Shown here piece after piece: positions 8,622-17,170 of a stretch of 64,000 nucleotides of DNA. The translations under genes were made by a program, and so were the position numbers. The notes beneath the pieces are model-generated. The model was given only the letters and a program-made list of their open reading frames with translations. It did not search any database and was not told the DNA's origin. The stretch covers positions 24,356-88,355 of the forward strand of contig CBIHLM010000009.1 of NCBI GenBank assembly GCA_966210515.1, in the 5' to 3' direction. Within the stretch, counting starts at the first letter, position 1. The number at the start of each line of letters is the position of its first letter. Source of the DNA: Paradesertivirga sp966210515. Lineage in GTDB: Bacteria > Bacteroidota > Bacteroidia > Sphingobacteriales > Sphingobacteriaceae.

Positions 8622-10003
8622 TCACAACAGCCCCAATAATGAACCTCGAAAAAATAGGAAAATACAGATGGACGATATGCGCCATGTTATTTTTCGCAAC
8701 TACTATTAATTATTTAGACAGACAGGTTTTAAGCTTGCTGCAGCCTTTGCTGGCCGAAGAGTTTGGCTGGTCAAACAGCGATTATGCCAATATCGCGGCA
8801 GCCTTCCAGTTTGTTTATGCTATTTCTATGCTTTTTGCCGGCAGGTTAATCGACCGCGTAGGTACAAAGTGGGGTTTCGCCCTGGCTTTGATCATATGGT
8901 CGGTAGGTGCGATTTTACATGCATATGCCGTAAATATCGGAACCTTATTTACTCCGTTAGCAGCTTTACTTGGATTCTCGACAGTGTCTGTATCAGTTCT
9001 CGGATTCATAATTGCAAGGGCCGTATTAGGATTCGGTGAATCGGGTAACTTCCCTGCAGCGATTAAGACCACTGCTGAGTACTTTCCTAAAAAAGAGCGT
9101 TCATTTGCTACCGGGATCTTTAATTCTGGTTCAAACGTGGGTGCTATCCTTGCACCGCTAACAGTTCCATGGATTGCTTCGCACTGGGGATGGGAGTTTA
9201 CTTTCTGGATTATTGGGGCAATTGGCTTTATATGGTTGATTTTCTGGTTCATGTTTTATGAAATTCCATCAAAGCAAAAACGTTTAAGTAAAGCGGAGTA
9301 CGACTATATTCATAGTGATGTAGAGCCTGTATTGGAATCTGATTCTACAGAAGCGGCAGAAAAAGTTTCCTGGTTCAGGCTTCTTGGCTTTAAACAAACA
9401 TGGTCGTTCGCATTTGGTAAGTTCATGACCGACGGTGTTTGGTGGTTTTTCTTGTTCTGGCTTCCTGCTTATTTGAAAGCTCAATATGGGATGGTTGGGA
9501 CTGACATTATGCTGCCGATTGCCGTTCTCTATAGCATGACTATGGTTGGTAGTATTGGCGGTGGCTATTTCCCAACATATTTCATTAATAAGGGATATAA
9601 ACCCTACGATGGACGGATGAGGGCGATGTTTGTTATAGCTTTAATTCCTTTAGTTGTTTTAGCGGCGCAGCCACTTGGACATATCAGTTTTTGGTTTCCT
9701 GTAATTTTGATCGGAATCGGCGCTTCGGCGCACCAGGCCTGGTCGGCTAATATTTTCACAACCGTATCTGATATGTTCCCGAAAAAGAGCGTTGCTTCGG
9801 TTACAGGTATTGGCGGTATGGCCGGCGGTCTTGGCGGGGTTGCAATGACCAAATTAGGTGGTTACATTTTCGACAAGTATGAGGCTTTAGGAGACCTTCA
9901 GACAGGATATACTATTATGTTTGCTATTTGTGCAGTTGCTTATGTTATCGCCTGGGCGGTAATGAAGGCACTTGTTCCGAGAATGAAAGCAGTAGAAATT
10001 TAA
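8618..10003 (+). CDS. MFS transporter, ExuT-like hexuronate permease
   Basis: This is an inner-membrane major facilitator of about 461 residues with roughly 12 hydrophobic segments. The N terminus T-I-N-Y-L-D-R-Q-V-L-S and the block R-A-V-L-G-F-G-E-S-G-N-F-P-A-A-I-K are hallmarks of the anion:cation symporter subfamily, which includes ExuT and GudP. I chose the ATG at 8618 because it overlaps the eda stop; a TTG two codons upstream (8612) is less likely, and Met at 8639 is also possible. Coupling to eda points to uptake of galacturonate or glucuronate driven by protons. Aldonate or glucarate transport is the alternative for this subfamily. A strong terminator follows. Confidence 0.9.
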   Translation: MITTAPIMNLEKIGKYRWTICAMLFFATTINYLDRQVLSLLQPLLAEEFGWSNSDYANIAAAFQFVYAISMLFAGRLIDRVGTKWGFALALIIWSVGAILHAYAVNIGTLFTPLAALLGFSTVSVSVLGFIIARAVLGFGESGNFPAAIKTTAEYFPKKERSFATGIFNSGSNVGAILAPLTVPWIASHWGWEFTFWIIGAIGFIWLIFWFMFYEIPSKQKRLSKAEYDYIHSDVEPVLESDSTEAAEKVSWFRLLGFKQTWSFAFGKFMTDGVWWFFLFWLPAYLKAQYGMVGTDIMLPIAVLYSMTMVGSIGGGYFPTYFINKGYKPYDGRMRAMFVIALIPLVVLAAQPLGHISFWFPVILIGIGASAHQAWSANIFTTVSDMFPKKSVASVTGIGGMAGGLGGVAMTKLGGYIFDKYEALGDLQTGYTIMFAICAVAYVIAWAVMKALVPRMKAVEI

Positions 10004-10028
10004 ACAGACGTAAGTCTATTACAGTTAT

Positions 10029-10061
10029 AAGGCCGTTTCAAAACATGAAACGGCCTTTTTA
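10029..10061 (+). terminator. Rho-independent terminator after the eda-transporter operon
   Basis: The arms AAGGCCGTTTCA and TGAAACGGCCTT form a perfect 12-bp stem around a 5-nt loop and are followed by a T run. It begins 26 bp after the transporter stop. Confidence 0.9.
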
Positions 10062-10159
10062 TTTGTAATCGTCGCTTATTTGATATAAGGCTTTTGACCT
10101 GGTAACAATTTTGACATAAGGATGCTTTTTGGCAACATCGAAGCTTTAGTTCAAAATTG

Positions 10160-10167
10160 TATGTTTG
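10160..10167 (+). promoter_or_regulatory. Candidate -7 promoter element for the GapN-like gene
   Basis: TATGTTTG is a perfect TAnnTTTG match 101 bp upstream of the proposed TTG start. The nearest TTTG (10128-10131) is too far for an ordinary -33 box. The implied leader contains a 7-bp hairpin (GCTTGCC/GGCAAGC, 10225-10243) just before the start codon. Confidence 0.45.
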
Positions 10168-10267
10168 TTGACCTTTTTAAAATTGAAGGTGGAGCAGTAT
10201 TATAAGTGTTAAACTGTATTATTGGCTTGCCGGTTTGGCAAGCTGGATTTATTAAAACAAATAAATT

Positions 10268-11890
10268 TTGGAAACTACTTTAAACTTAGAATCAATTTTC
10301 GTCGCAGAAAATCAGATTCCGCAAGAATTTCTTATTGAGGAAGTGCATCAAAGAGAGTTTTTGAGCAATGGCGAAATGAAAGCCTGGGATGGTGATGTTC
10401 ATGCTGTTTACTCGCCCGTGTGCGTACAAACACCTGAAGGATTAAAGCGAAAGCTTATTGGTACTTATCCCGTGTGTTCTCAAAAGGAAGCAATCGACTC
10501 GCTGGACGCGGCTGTTGCAGCCTATAATAACGGCCGCGGCGAATGGCCAACTATGGGAGTGCAGGAAAGAATAAGCTGTGTCGAAAATTTTACTCATAAA
10601 ATGATCGCCCAGAAGGATATTGTTGTTAAACTTATTATGTGGGAGATCGGTAAGTCGTATGCCGATTCTATTAAAGAGTTTGATCGCACGGTAGAATATA
10701 TTTATGCTACCATAGACGCTTTAAAGGACATCGATCGTGATTCATCACGCTTTCAGATCGAGCAAGGTATCGTTGCTCAGGTTCGACGCTCTCCTCTAGG
10801 AGTCGTGTTATGTATGGGGCCTTTCAATTATCCTTTAAATGAAACCTTTACTACTTTAATACCGGCCCTTATTATGGGTAATACAATCATGTTTAAACCA
10901 CCTAAGCATGGAACCTTATTATTTTATCCATTACTTGAGGCATTTAAAGAATGCTTCCCGAAAGGTGTAGTAAACACCATTTATGGTCGGGGGCATAATA
11001 TTGTTCCGGTATTAATGCAGTCGGGGAAAATTAATGTGTTAACGTTAATCGGATCCAGCAAGGTGGCGGATGAATTGAAAAAGATGCACCCTAAAGTAAA
11101 CAGATTGCGGGCAATTTTAGGTTTGGACGCTAAGAATGCAGCCATTGTCACCCAAAACGCAGACATTAAATTAGCCGTGGGTGAAACCGTTCTTGGATCA
11201 TTATCATTCAACGGTCAGCGCTGTACGGCTCTTAAAATCATATTTGTTCATAAAGATATTGTAGATGAGTTTTTAAGTCAGCTAACTACAGAAGTGGAAA
11301 AGTTGAAATTCGGTATGCCATGGGAGAAGGGTGTTGCTTTAACTCCACTTCCGGAGCCTCATAAACCAGCCTATCTTAAAGAGTGCATTGATGATGCAGT
11401 TGCAAACGGTGCTCGTGTGGTGAATGAAAACGGCGGTGCAACAAGCGAGTCATTCGTGTACCCTGCCATTGTTTATCCGGTAAATAAAGACATGAAATTG
11501 TATCGCGAAGAACAATTCGGTCCGGTGATACCTGTAATTGCATTTGACGATCTGGAAGAGCCGATTCAATATCTTATTGAATCTACTCATGGTCAGCAGG
11601 TGAGTGTGTTTAGTAACGATGCAAATGAAGTGGCTTCTTTAATTGATCCATTAGTAAATCAGGTAAGTCGTGTAAACATAAACTGCCAGTGCCAGCGCGG
11701 ACCTGATGTTTTTCCTTTTACAGGAAGAAAAGACAGCGCCGAAGGGACATTGTCGGTGGTGGATGCGCTACGTTCATTCTCAATTCGGTCTTTAGTAGCT
11801 ACGAAGCTGAACGAAAATAACAAGCACTTAATTAATGAAATTATAAGTGATGAGAATTCAAATTTCTTAAGTACAAAGTATATTTTCTAA
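10268..11890 (+). CDS. GapN-like aldehyde dehydrogenase (NADP-dependent glyceraldehyde-3-phosphate dehydrogenase)
   Basis: This 540-residue aldehyde dehydrogenase superfamily protein probably oxidises glyceraldehyde 3-phosphate directly to 3-phosphoglycerate with NADP+. It would draw on the triose phosphate made by Eda next door. The fold is supported by L-C-M-G-P-F-N-Y-P-L-N-E, F-K-P-P-K-H, the nucleotide-binding T-L-I-G-S-S-K-V-A and the catalytic cysteine block S-F-N-G-Q-R-C-T-A-L-K (Cys319). A distal E-E-Q-F-G-P-V-I-P-V block is also present. Where most ALDHs have L-E-L-G-G-K-N, this protein has L-G-L-D-A-K-N (Gly285), so the usual general-base Glu is absent. The start is a TTG at 10268; the next Met is about 37 residues in and would remove conserved-looking sequence. 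It is transcribed alone and ends at a terminator. Confidence 0.85.
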   Translation: METTLNLESIFVAENQIPQEFLIEEVHQREFLSNGEMKAWDGDVHAVYSPVCVQTPEGLKRKLIGTYPVCSQKEAIDSLDAAVAAYNNGRGEWPTMGVQERISCVENFTHKMIAQKDIVVKLIMWEIGKSYADSIKEFDRTVEYIYATIDALKDIDRDSSRFQIEQGIVAQVRRSPLGVVLCMGPFNYPLNETFTTLIPALIMGNTIMFKPPKHGTLLFYPLLEAFKECFPKGVVNTIYGRGHNIVPVLMQSGKINVLTLIGSSKVADELKKMHPKVNRLRAILGLDAKNAAIVTQNADIKLAVGETVLGSLSFNGQRCTALKIIFVHKDIVDEFLSQLTTEVEKLKFGMPWEKGVALTPLPEPHKPAYLKECIDDAVANGARVVNENGGATSESFVYPAIVYPVNKDMKLYREEQFGPVIPVIAFDDLEEPIQYLIESTHGQQVSVFSNDANEVASLIDPLVNQVSRVNINCQCQRGPDVFPFTGRKDSAEGTLSVVDALRSFSIRSLVATKLNENNKHLINEIISDENSNFLSTKYIF

Positions 11891-11916
11891 GCGGTCTTTA
11901 CATACTTATTGTCATG

Positions 11917-11950
11917 AACCTCTCTTTTCTAAAGAGAGGTTTTTTTTTTG
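11917..11950 (+). terminator. Rho-independent terminator of the GapN-like gene
   Basis: The arms AACCTCTCTT and AAGAGAGGTT surround a 5-nt loop and run into a tract of about ten T. It starts 27 bp after the stop codon. Confidence 0.92.
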
Positions 11951-12159
11951 TTTAGTCGATTTTACGTAACTGATTTTTTACATGCATTCCGGGCAATAAA
12001 ATACCGATACCATAACACTACAGGTTGCCGCATGCTAATGGATATTTTAGATTAGCCAAAGCAAACTTTTCACTTAAGGAAAAGCATCAGACCAAAGATA
12101 AGCCCTGCCCCATTGCCTGGCCGATGAGCAGATTTTAATAACCAAATAATACCTATTAT

Positions 12160-15100
12160 ATGAACATTTTTACATTGCCTTTAAGACGATTTTATTCGTT
12201 AATTCTCGTTTTGTGCTGCATTTGTGCTTTTGAAGCGCAGGCGCAAACGCCTGCATTTCCCGGCGCAGAAGGTTTCGGTCGTTTTGCCCAGGGAGCAAGA
12301 GCGTCAGCCACCCGGCAGGTTTACATTGTCAGAAATCTTAACGACAGTGGTGCAGGCTCCTTTCGTGATGCTGTAAGTCAGCCCGGAAGAATTGTAGTGT
12401 TTGCCGTCGGCGGCATTATCCGATTAGTTACTGATATAAGTGTAGCTCCTAATATTACGATTGCAGGGCAGACAGCACCTGGCGACGGAATTGTTATTGC
12501 CAACAAACGGGTGACGTTTACGAGTTCCAATAATACTATTGCCCGCTTTTTAAGGCTTCGTTTGGGCGCGACAGGAAACTCTGGTAAAGATGTTTCAGGA
12601 CTTGCCAGTGGTGCAAATATCATATTCGACCATATGTCATTCACCTGGGCGATGGACGAAGTCTTCTCAATTAACTGGGATGGAAAGGGTACTTCTCCGG
12701 ATAATATCACCGTACAGAACTCAATTATTGGGCAGGGACTTCATCGAGAAAACCACTCGGCGGGAGGTTTGATACAGACTCCCGATGGTGGCAAAGTGAG
12801 TTTAATAAAAAATCTGTATATCAGTAATAAAACCCGTAATCCCAAGGTAAAGGGAGTTAATGAATTTGTCAACAACGTAGTTTATAACTGGGGTAACGGC
12901 AACAGATTAGGAGATAATTTAAATTATGGATGGTCTGGCGAAGGGTATATCATGGGAGGCTCGTCAGGCGTCTCTGAAGTAAATGTTATCAATAATTATT
13001 TTGTAAGCGGACCCTTAACACCACCTTCCGAGCAAAGTCCTTTTTCCAGAGGAACAGGTTCTTTCAATATTTACGGCTCTGGTAATTATTTCGATCATAA
13101 CAAAAATGGTGTTCTTGACGGAGCAGAAATTCCTTATGATGGCAGTCCATCAGGATATCCCGGAATTACTGCCGACGCATTTAAAACATCGCCATACCCG
13201 TATCCTGCTGCTAATCCGACTCTTACGGCGGCACAAGCCTATCAACATATAATTGATAATGTTGGAGCAACCTATCCTCACAGAGACGAACTTGATGCGT
13301 TTTTGGTAGATGAGGTGCAGTCTAAAGGTGTTAAAGGTTTTTATGTTTATCGTGAAACCGATCTACCCCTGGCAAACGGCGGATTGGGAAATGTGTTCGG
13401 CGCGAATGCACCAACAGATACTGATAGCGATGGGATGCCGGACGCATGGGAAGATGCAAATGGCCTTAATAAAAATGATAGCTCAGATGCCGTAACGATG
13501 AGTGTTTCTCAGCCTGGATATTTGAACATCGAAGTTTATGTGAACGAACTTGCGGTGAGTCAGCCGACAAGCTTTTTAAGGCCTCCATCGAATCTTGTAG
13601 CCGGAAATATTACTCCAAGTTCTATCAATTTAAGCTGGACTGACAATTCGGATTCGGAAATCAATTTTATTCTTGAGCGATCTACAAATGGGACAAATTT
13701 CGATGTTGTTGATACTCTGGCGGCGAACGTTACAAGCTTTGGTGATGTCGGTTTGGAGCCTAACAAAACCTATTATTACAGAATAAAAGGGATTTCCAGC
13801 ACAGAAGTTTCATCGTATGCTACCTTAACAACAAAAACCAGCACTCCGCCCTCTGCGCCCGCGGTTCCCTCTGCGCCTACTCCGGCAGACGGAGCAACAG
13901 GAATTGATATTGTAAACCGTAACCTTACCTGGACAGGAAGTACGAATACCACATTTTATAAAGTTTATTTTGGTGCCGACACGTCCAATATGGAATTTAA
14001 GGGAGATGTTACATCGGCTTCCTACCCGATTACAGGTTTGGCAGAAAGCACCGTCTATTTCTGGCGTGTAGATGCAGTAAATAGCCTCGGGACTACAAGC
14101 GGAGATACATGGTCTTTTAAAACATTAAAGAATTATCCGGCAGGAATTATTGGAGACTGGCGCTTCGACGAAACCATAGGTACTGTTGCAGCTGACAGCA
14201 GCATTTACCGAAACGATGCAGAAGTGAGTGATGTGCCGGATTATGCATGGGAGGCCGGTAAAATTAATAACGGAATTAATTTAATGACAATGACGATGGC
14301 TTCCGGCATACTTGTACCGCACGAAGACCATCTGTTTTTAGATAGAACTTCTTTTAGTTTTTCTCTGTGGGTTAAAGGATCGGCACAGTCTGCTGTGTCT
14401 AAATATCTTTTTCATAAAGGAACATTTATTAAAAATACCGCAGCGGGTGCTACCGGTAAATGGTTTGGAGTGGAACTTAAGGATGGGAACTTAATTTTCT
14501 CAGTTGATGACGATGTAACAAAAAGCTCAGCAACGACCAGCAATTCTACATTTTTTAACAACAGCTGGAACCACTTAGTAGTCGTTAGGGATGCTTCTGC
14601 TAAAAAATTAAGAGTTTATAAAAATGGAATACTGATGGTCGAATCAAACGATAATACCGTCGGAGGAATAGGTGGCGATGAACCCCTGGTGATAGCCAAT
14701 ACAAATTCATTTAACGCCCCTTTTACCGGAATGCTGGACGAAATGAAGGCATTCAACTATGTTTTAACCGAAAATGATATTCTTCGTTTATATCATACTA
14801 GTCCGTTGCCATTAAAGGCATTCTCTCCAGGTCCTGAAAATAATGCTACTATTACTACCACAACGCAGGCAAGTGCGAGCTGGAAAGGTGGAATTAATAC
14901 CACTAACTATAAAGTTTATCTGGGTTCGACTTCTACCGATCTAATCTACCGGTCAGATGTACAGGTTAATACGCCTGCATACTTGTTTACAGGTTTAAGT
15001 CCAAACTCAAACTATTTCTGGAGAGTAGATGCCATTGGTCCTGAAGGTGTTACCCAGGGTGATGTCTGGACATTTAAGACTCCTTTTCCTCAAGGTATTG

Positions 15101-16869
15101 TGGCCGACTGGAAACTTGATGCCACGTCGGGAACTGCTATAATAGATAGTACAAGCTATCAAACTAATGGAACTTTACAAAACATAACAGATTATGCGTG
15201 GGAAGCGGGACGGGTAAACAATGGTCTAAATTTAAAAACCGTTAGCTCAAGTTCTGTCATTCGGGTTCCGCACAAGGATAATATTGCTTTTGACAAAAAC
15301 TCTTTCAGTGTTTCCCTATGGGTCAAGGCTCCGCAGCCAGCAGTGGCTTCAGCATCAGGATATATATTTCATAAAGGGACTTTTGCGAAAAACGCAAACA
15401 CAGGTGCAACCGGAAGATGGTATGGAGTAGAAGTGAAAAGCGGAAACATTAGCTTTAATGTGGATGATGACGTGAATAAGAGTACGGTTCAAACCGGACA
15501 TAGTACTTTCCTGAATAATACTTGGGTACATATGGTTTTTGTGAGAGATGTTGCCGCCAGGAAGTTGCGTATTTACCGCAATGGAACACTTGTGGTTGAG
15601 GGGAATGAAAATACAAGCAGTACTGTGAATGGAATCGGCGCTATTCAGCCTCTGAATTTCGCCAATTCGAACGACTTGAATGCTCCTTTTAAAGGGATGT
15701 TTGATGAAATTAAGATTTTCAATTATGCATTGTCTGCTTCAGAGGTATCCGGCTTGACAGCTACAAAGGATGCGCAGACTATCAGCTTTGCAGCAATGGA
15801 GCCTAAAATTATCGGCGAACCCGATTTTGATGCCGGTGCCACCAGCACTTCAAATTTGCCAGTAGCGTATAATAGTTCAAATGTTAATGTGGCCACTATT
15901 GTGGATGGAAAAGTTCATTTGGTTGGTGCTGGTTCGACAACCATTACAGCATCTCAAAACGGTAATTCAAATTACCTGTCAGCCGTCCCGGTGAGTCATG
16001 TGCTGTTTGTTGCGGCTGACACTATTCCTCCAACAGTTCCTGGAGATCTTACAGCAATGGCAACAGATTCAACAGTTACTTTAAACTGGACAGCTTCAAC
16101 AGATTTTATCGGTGTAACCGGATATAAGATCTATAAAGATGGCGTATTAGCCGGTACAAGCACCGGAACAAGCTTTATGGTGACTGGCATGAGTTCATCT
16201 GTAACCTATGCTTTTGCGGTTGTTGCCACAGACAATGCAGGCAATGTTTCAGATCCGGCAAGTATCCCGGTAACCACTCCGGATACTCAGGCACCAAGCG
16301 TTCCAAAGAATCTGGTCGCCAATAAAACTACGGCACATCAGGTAAGTTTAAGCTGGACCGCTTCAACAGATAATGTTGGAGTTGTTGGCTATAACATTTA
16401 TCAAAACGGAGTTCAGTTGAATACTTCGCTTATAACAGGAACTGTTTACGTAGCAGAACGGCCGATTGGCTATAACCTTTATGAGTTTACAGTAAAAGCA
16501 GTTGATGCTGCGGGGAATAGTTCATTGGCAAGCAATGCAGCACGAGTGCAGAACGGTCAGGCGGGGGATAAGGCAAGAGTTTTAAGCACCTCGAATGTGG
16601 CTGGACTTGATTTAATCTCTGTGGAGTCAGTAAGTGTTTACCCGAATCCATCGAACGGTAATTTTAAGGTGAATCTAAACAGCGCCGAGAATGGAAAGGT
16701 ATCTATATCGGTTTATAATGTAAATGGTGCACTTGTAAAATCGATCAATGATATCAAAACCGGGGCTTATGAAAAAGAAATGAAGCTTGAGGGCATACCT
16801 GCCGGGATCTATTATATCAAGGTTAATCTGGGAAAAACTACCAGCAATCATGCTTTTGTCGTGAATTAA
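12160..16869 (+). CDS. Secreted multidomain pectate lyase (PL1-like) with T9SS sorting domain
   Basis: This 1569-residue secreted enzyme would cleave polygalacturonate outside the cell by beta-elimination. A signal peptide ends near residue 28 (E-A-Q-A-Q). Residues 30 to about 430 are a right-handed beta-helix of the pectate lyase superfamily: F-P-G-A-E-G-F-G-R start, V-R-N-L-N-D-S-G-A-G-S-F-R-D-A, I-A-G-Q-T-A-P-G-D-G and D-H-M-S-F-T-W. A calcium-type D-T-D-S-D-G-M-P-D-A-W-E segment follows at about 424-440. Next come two FN3-like domains (about 473-660), a LamG domain (661-880), an FN3-like domain, a second LamG (978-1200) and a Big-like domain (1205-1285). Two FN3 domains (1287-1465) and a type IX sorting domain from about 1490 (V-Y-P-N-P-S-N-G) complete it. 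The last three domains are near-identical at DNA level to those of the next gene. The PL1 assignment is by motif; a neighbouring beta-helix lyase family is possible. Confidence 0.88.
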   Translation: MNIFTLPLRRFYSLILVLCCICAFEAQAQTPAFPGAEGFGRFAQGARASATRQVYIVRNLNDSGAGSFRDAVSQPGRIVVFAVGGIIRLVTDISVAPNITIAGQTAPGDGIVIANKRVTFTSSNNTIARFLRLRLGATGNSGKDVSGLASGANIIFDHMSFTWAMDEVFSINWDGKGTSPDNITVQNSIIGQGLHRENHSAGGLIQTPDGGKVSLIKNLYISNKTRNPKVKGVNEFVNNVVYNWGNGNRLGDNLNYGWSGEGYIMGGSSGVSEVNVINNYFVSGPLTPPSEQSPFSRGTGSFNIYGSGNYFDHNKNGVLDGAEIPYDGSPSGYPGITADAFKTSPYPYPAANPTLTAAQAYQHIIDNVGATYPHRDELDAFLVDEVQSKGVKGFYVYRETDLPLANGGLGNVFGANAPTDTDSDGMPDAWEDANGLNKNDSSDAVTMSVSQPGYLNIEVYVNELAVSQPTSFLRPPSNLVAGNITPSSINLSWTDNSDSEINFILERSTNGTNFDVVDTLAANVTSFGDVGLEPNKTYYYRIKGISSTEVSSYATLTTKTSTPPSAPAVPSAPTPADGATGIDIVNRNLTWTGSTNTTFYKVYFGADTSNMEFKGDVTSASYPITGLAESTVYFWRVDAVNSLGTTSGDTWSFKTLKNYPAGIIGDWRFDETIGTVAADSSIYRNDAEVSDVPDYAWEAGKINNGINLMTMTMASGILVPHEDHLFLDRTSFSFSLWVKGSAQSAVSKYLFHKGTFIKNTAAGATGKWFGVELKDGNLIFSVDDDVTKSSATTSNSTFFNNSWNHLVVVRDASAKKLRVYKNGILMVESNDNTVGGIGGDEPLVIANTNSFNAPFTGMLDEMKAFNYVLTENDILRLYHTSPLPLKAFSPGPENNATITTTTQASASWKGGINTTNYKVYLGSTSTDLIYRSDVQVNTPAYLFTGLSPNSNYFWRVDAIGPEGVTQGDVWTFKTPFPQGIVADWKLDATSGTAIIDSTSYQTNGTLQNITDYAWEAGRVNNGLNLKTVSSSSVIRVPHKDNIAFDKNSFSVSLWVKAPQPAVASASGYIFHKGTFAKNANTGATGRWYGVEVKSGNISFNVDDDVNKSTVQTGHSTFLNNTWVHMVFVRDVAARKLRIYRNGTLVVEGNENTSSTVNGIGAIQPLNFANSNDLNAPFKGMFDEIKIFNYALSASEVSGLTATKDAQTISFAAMEPKIIGEPDFDAGATSTSNLPVAYNSSNVNVATIVDGKVHLVGAGSTTITASQNGNSNYLSAVPVSHVLFVAADTIPPTVPGDLTAMATDSTVTLNWTASTDFIGVTGYKIYKDGVLAGTSTGTSFMVTGMSSSVTYAFAVVATDNAGNVSDPASIPVTTPDTQAPSVPKNLVANKTTAHQVSLSWTASTDNVGVVGYNIYQNGVQLNTSLITGTVYVAERPIGYNLYEFTVKAVDAAGNSSLASNAARVQNGQAGDKARVLSTSNVAGLDLISVESVSVYPNPSNGNFKVNLNSAENGKVSISVYNVNGALVKSINDIKTGAYEKEMKLEGIPAGIYYIKVNLGKTTSNHAFVVN
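16018..16790 (+). repeat. Direct repeat copy 1: FN3-FN3-sorting module
   Basis: This 773-bp segment encodes the last two FN3 domains and most of the T9SS sorting domain. It recurs at 20048-20820 at a constant offset of 4030 bp with no visible indel. Bases 16081-16424 (344 bp) are identical between the copies; scattered substitutions rise toward the 3' end. The sequence outside the repeat is unrelated or strongly diverged. Confidence 0.95.
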
Positions 16870-17170
16870 TACATTTTTTTATTCTTTTAAGTTAAAATTA
16901 AGCTACTCATTATGAGTGGCTTAATTTTTTTTTGCGTTTTTTTTGAACTTAAATGCATGCCGGGCAGGATGGCTCAGGATGATTAATTGTTGCTATAACA
17001 ATAATTTTACAAAAGCAGTTCAATGATATCCTAATATCATTAGCGCACAGCCAGTTATAACGAAATGCATTGTCTCATTGAACAAATATGTGATTCAATA
17101 CCTGTTAATCTGATTTTTTGGCTTAACAGCTTTTCTATATTCCTATTGCTTAACAAACTAACCCATTTAT
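16870..17170 (+). other. Intergenic region between the two pectin lyase genes
   Basis: This 301-bp stretch holds a probable terminator near 16895-16930 (AGCTACTCAT against ATGAGTGGCT, then T-rich). At 16953-16966 it holds the motif ATGCATGCCGGGCA, which nearly repeats a motif upstream of the preceding gene (11982-11995, ATGCATTCCGGGCA). A TAACAATAATTTT stretch follows. No gene is supported here; a short open frame at 17065-17256 overlaps the lyase start out of frame. Confidence 0.6.

Noticed and set aside
8815..9252. 145-codon minus-strand frame inside the transporter gene
   Set aside because: Antisense of a membrane-protein gene; such frames are common by codon bias.
9281..9292. CGTTTAAGTAAA inside the MFS transporter gene, identical to the right half of operator 2
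   Set aside because: The left half (GCAAAAA) does not match, and it lies within coding sequence with no nearby start.
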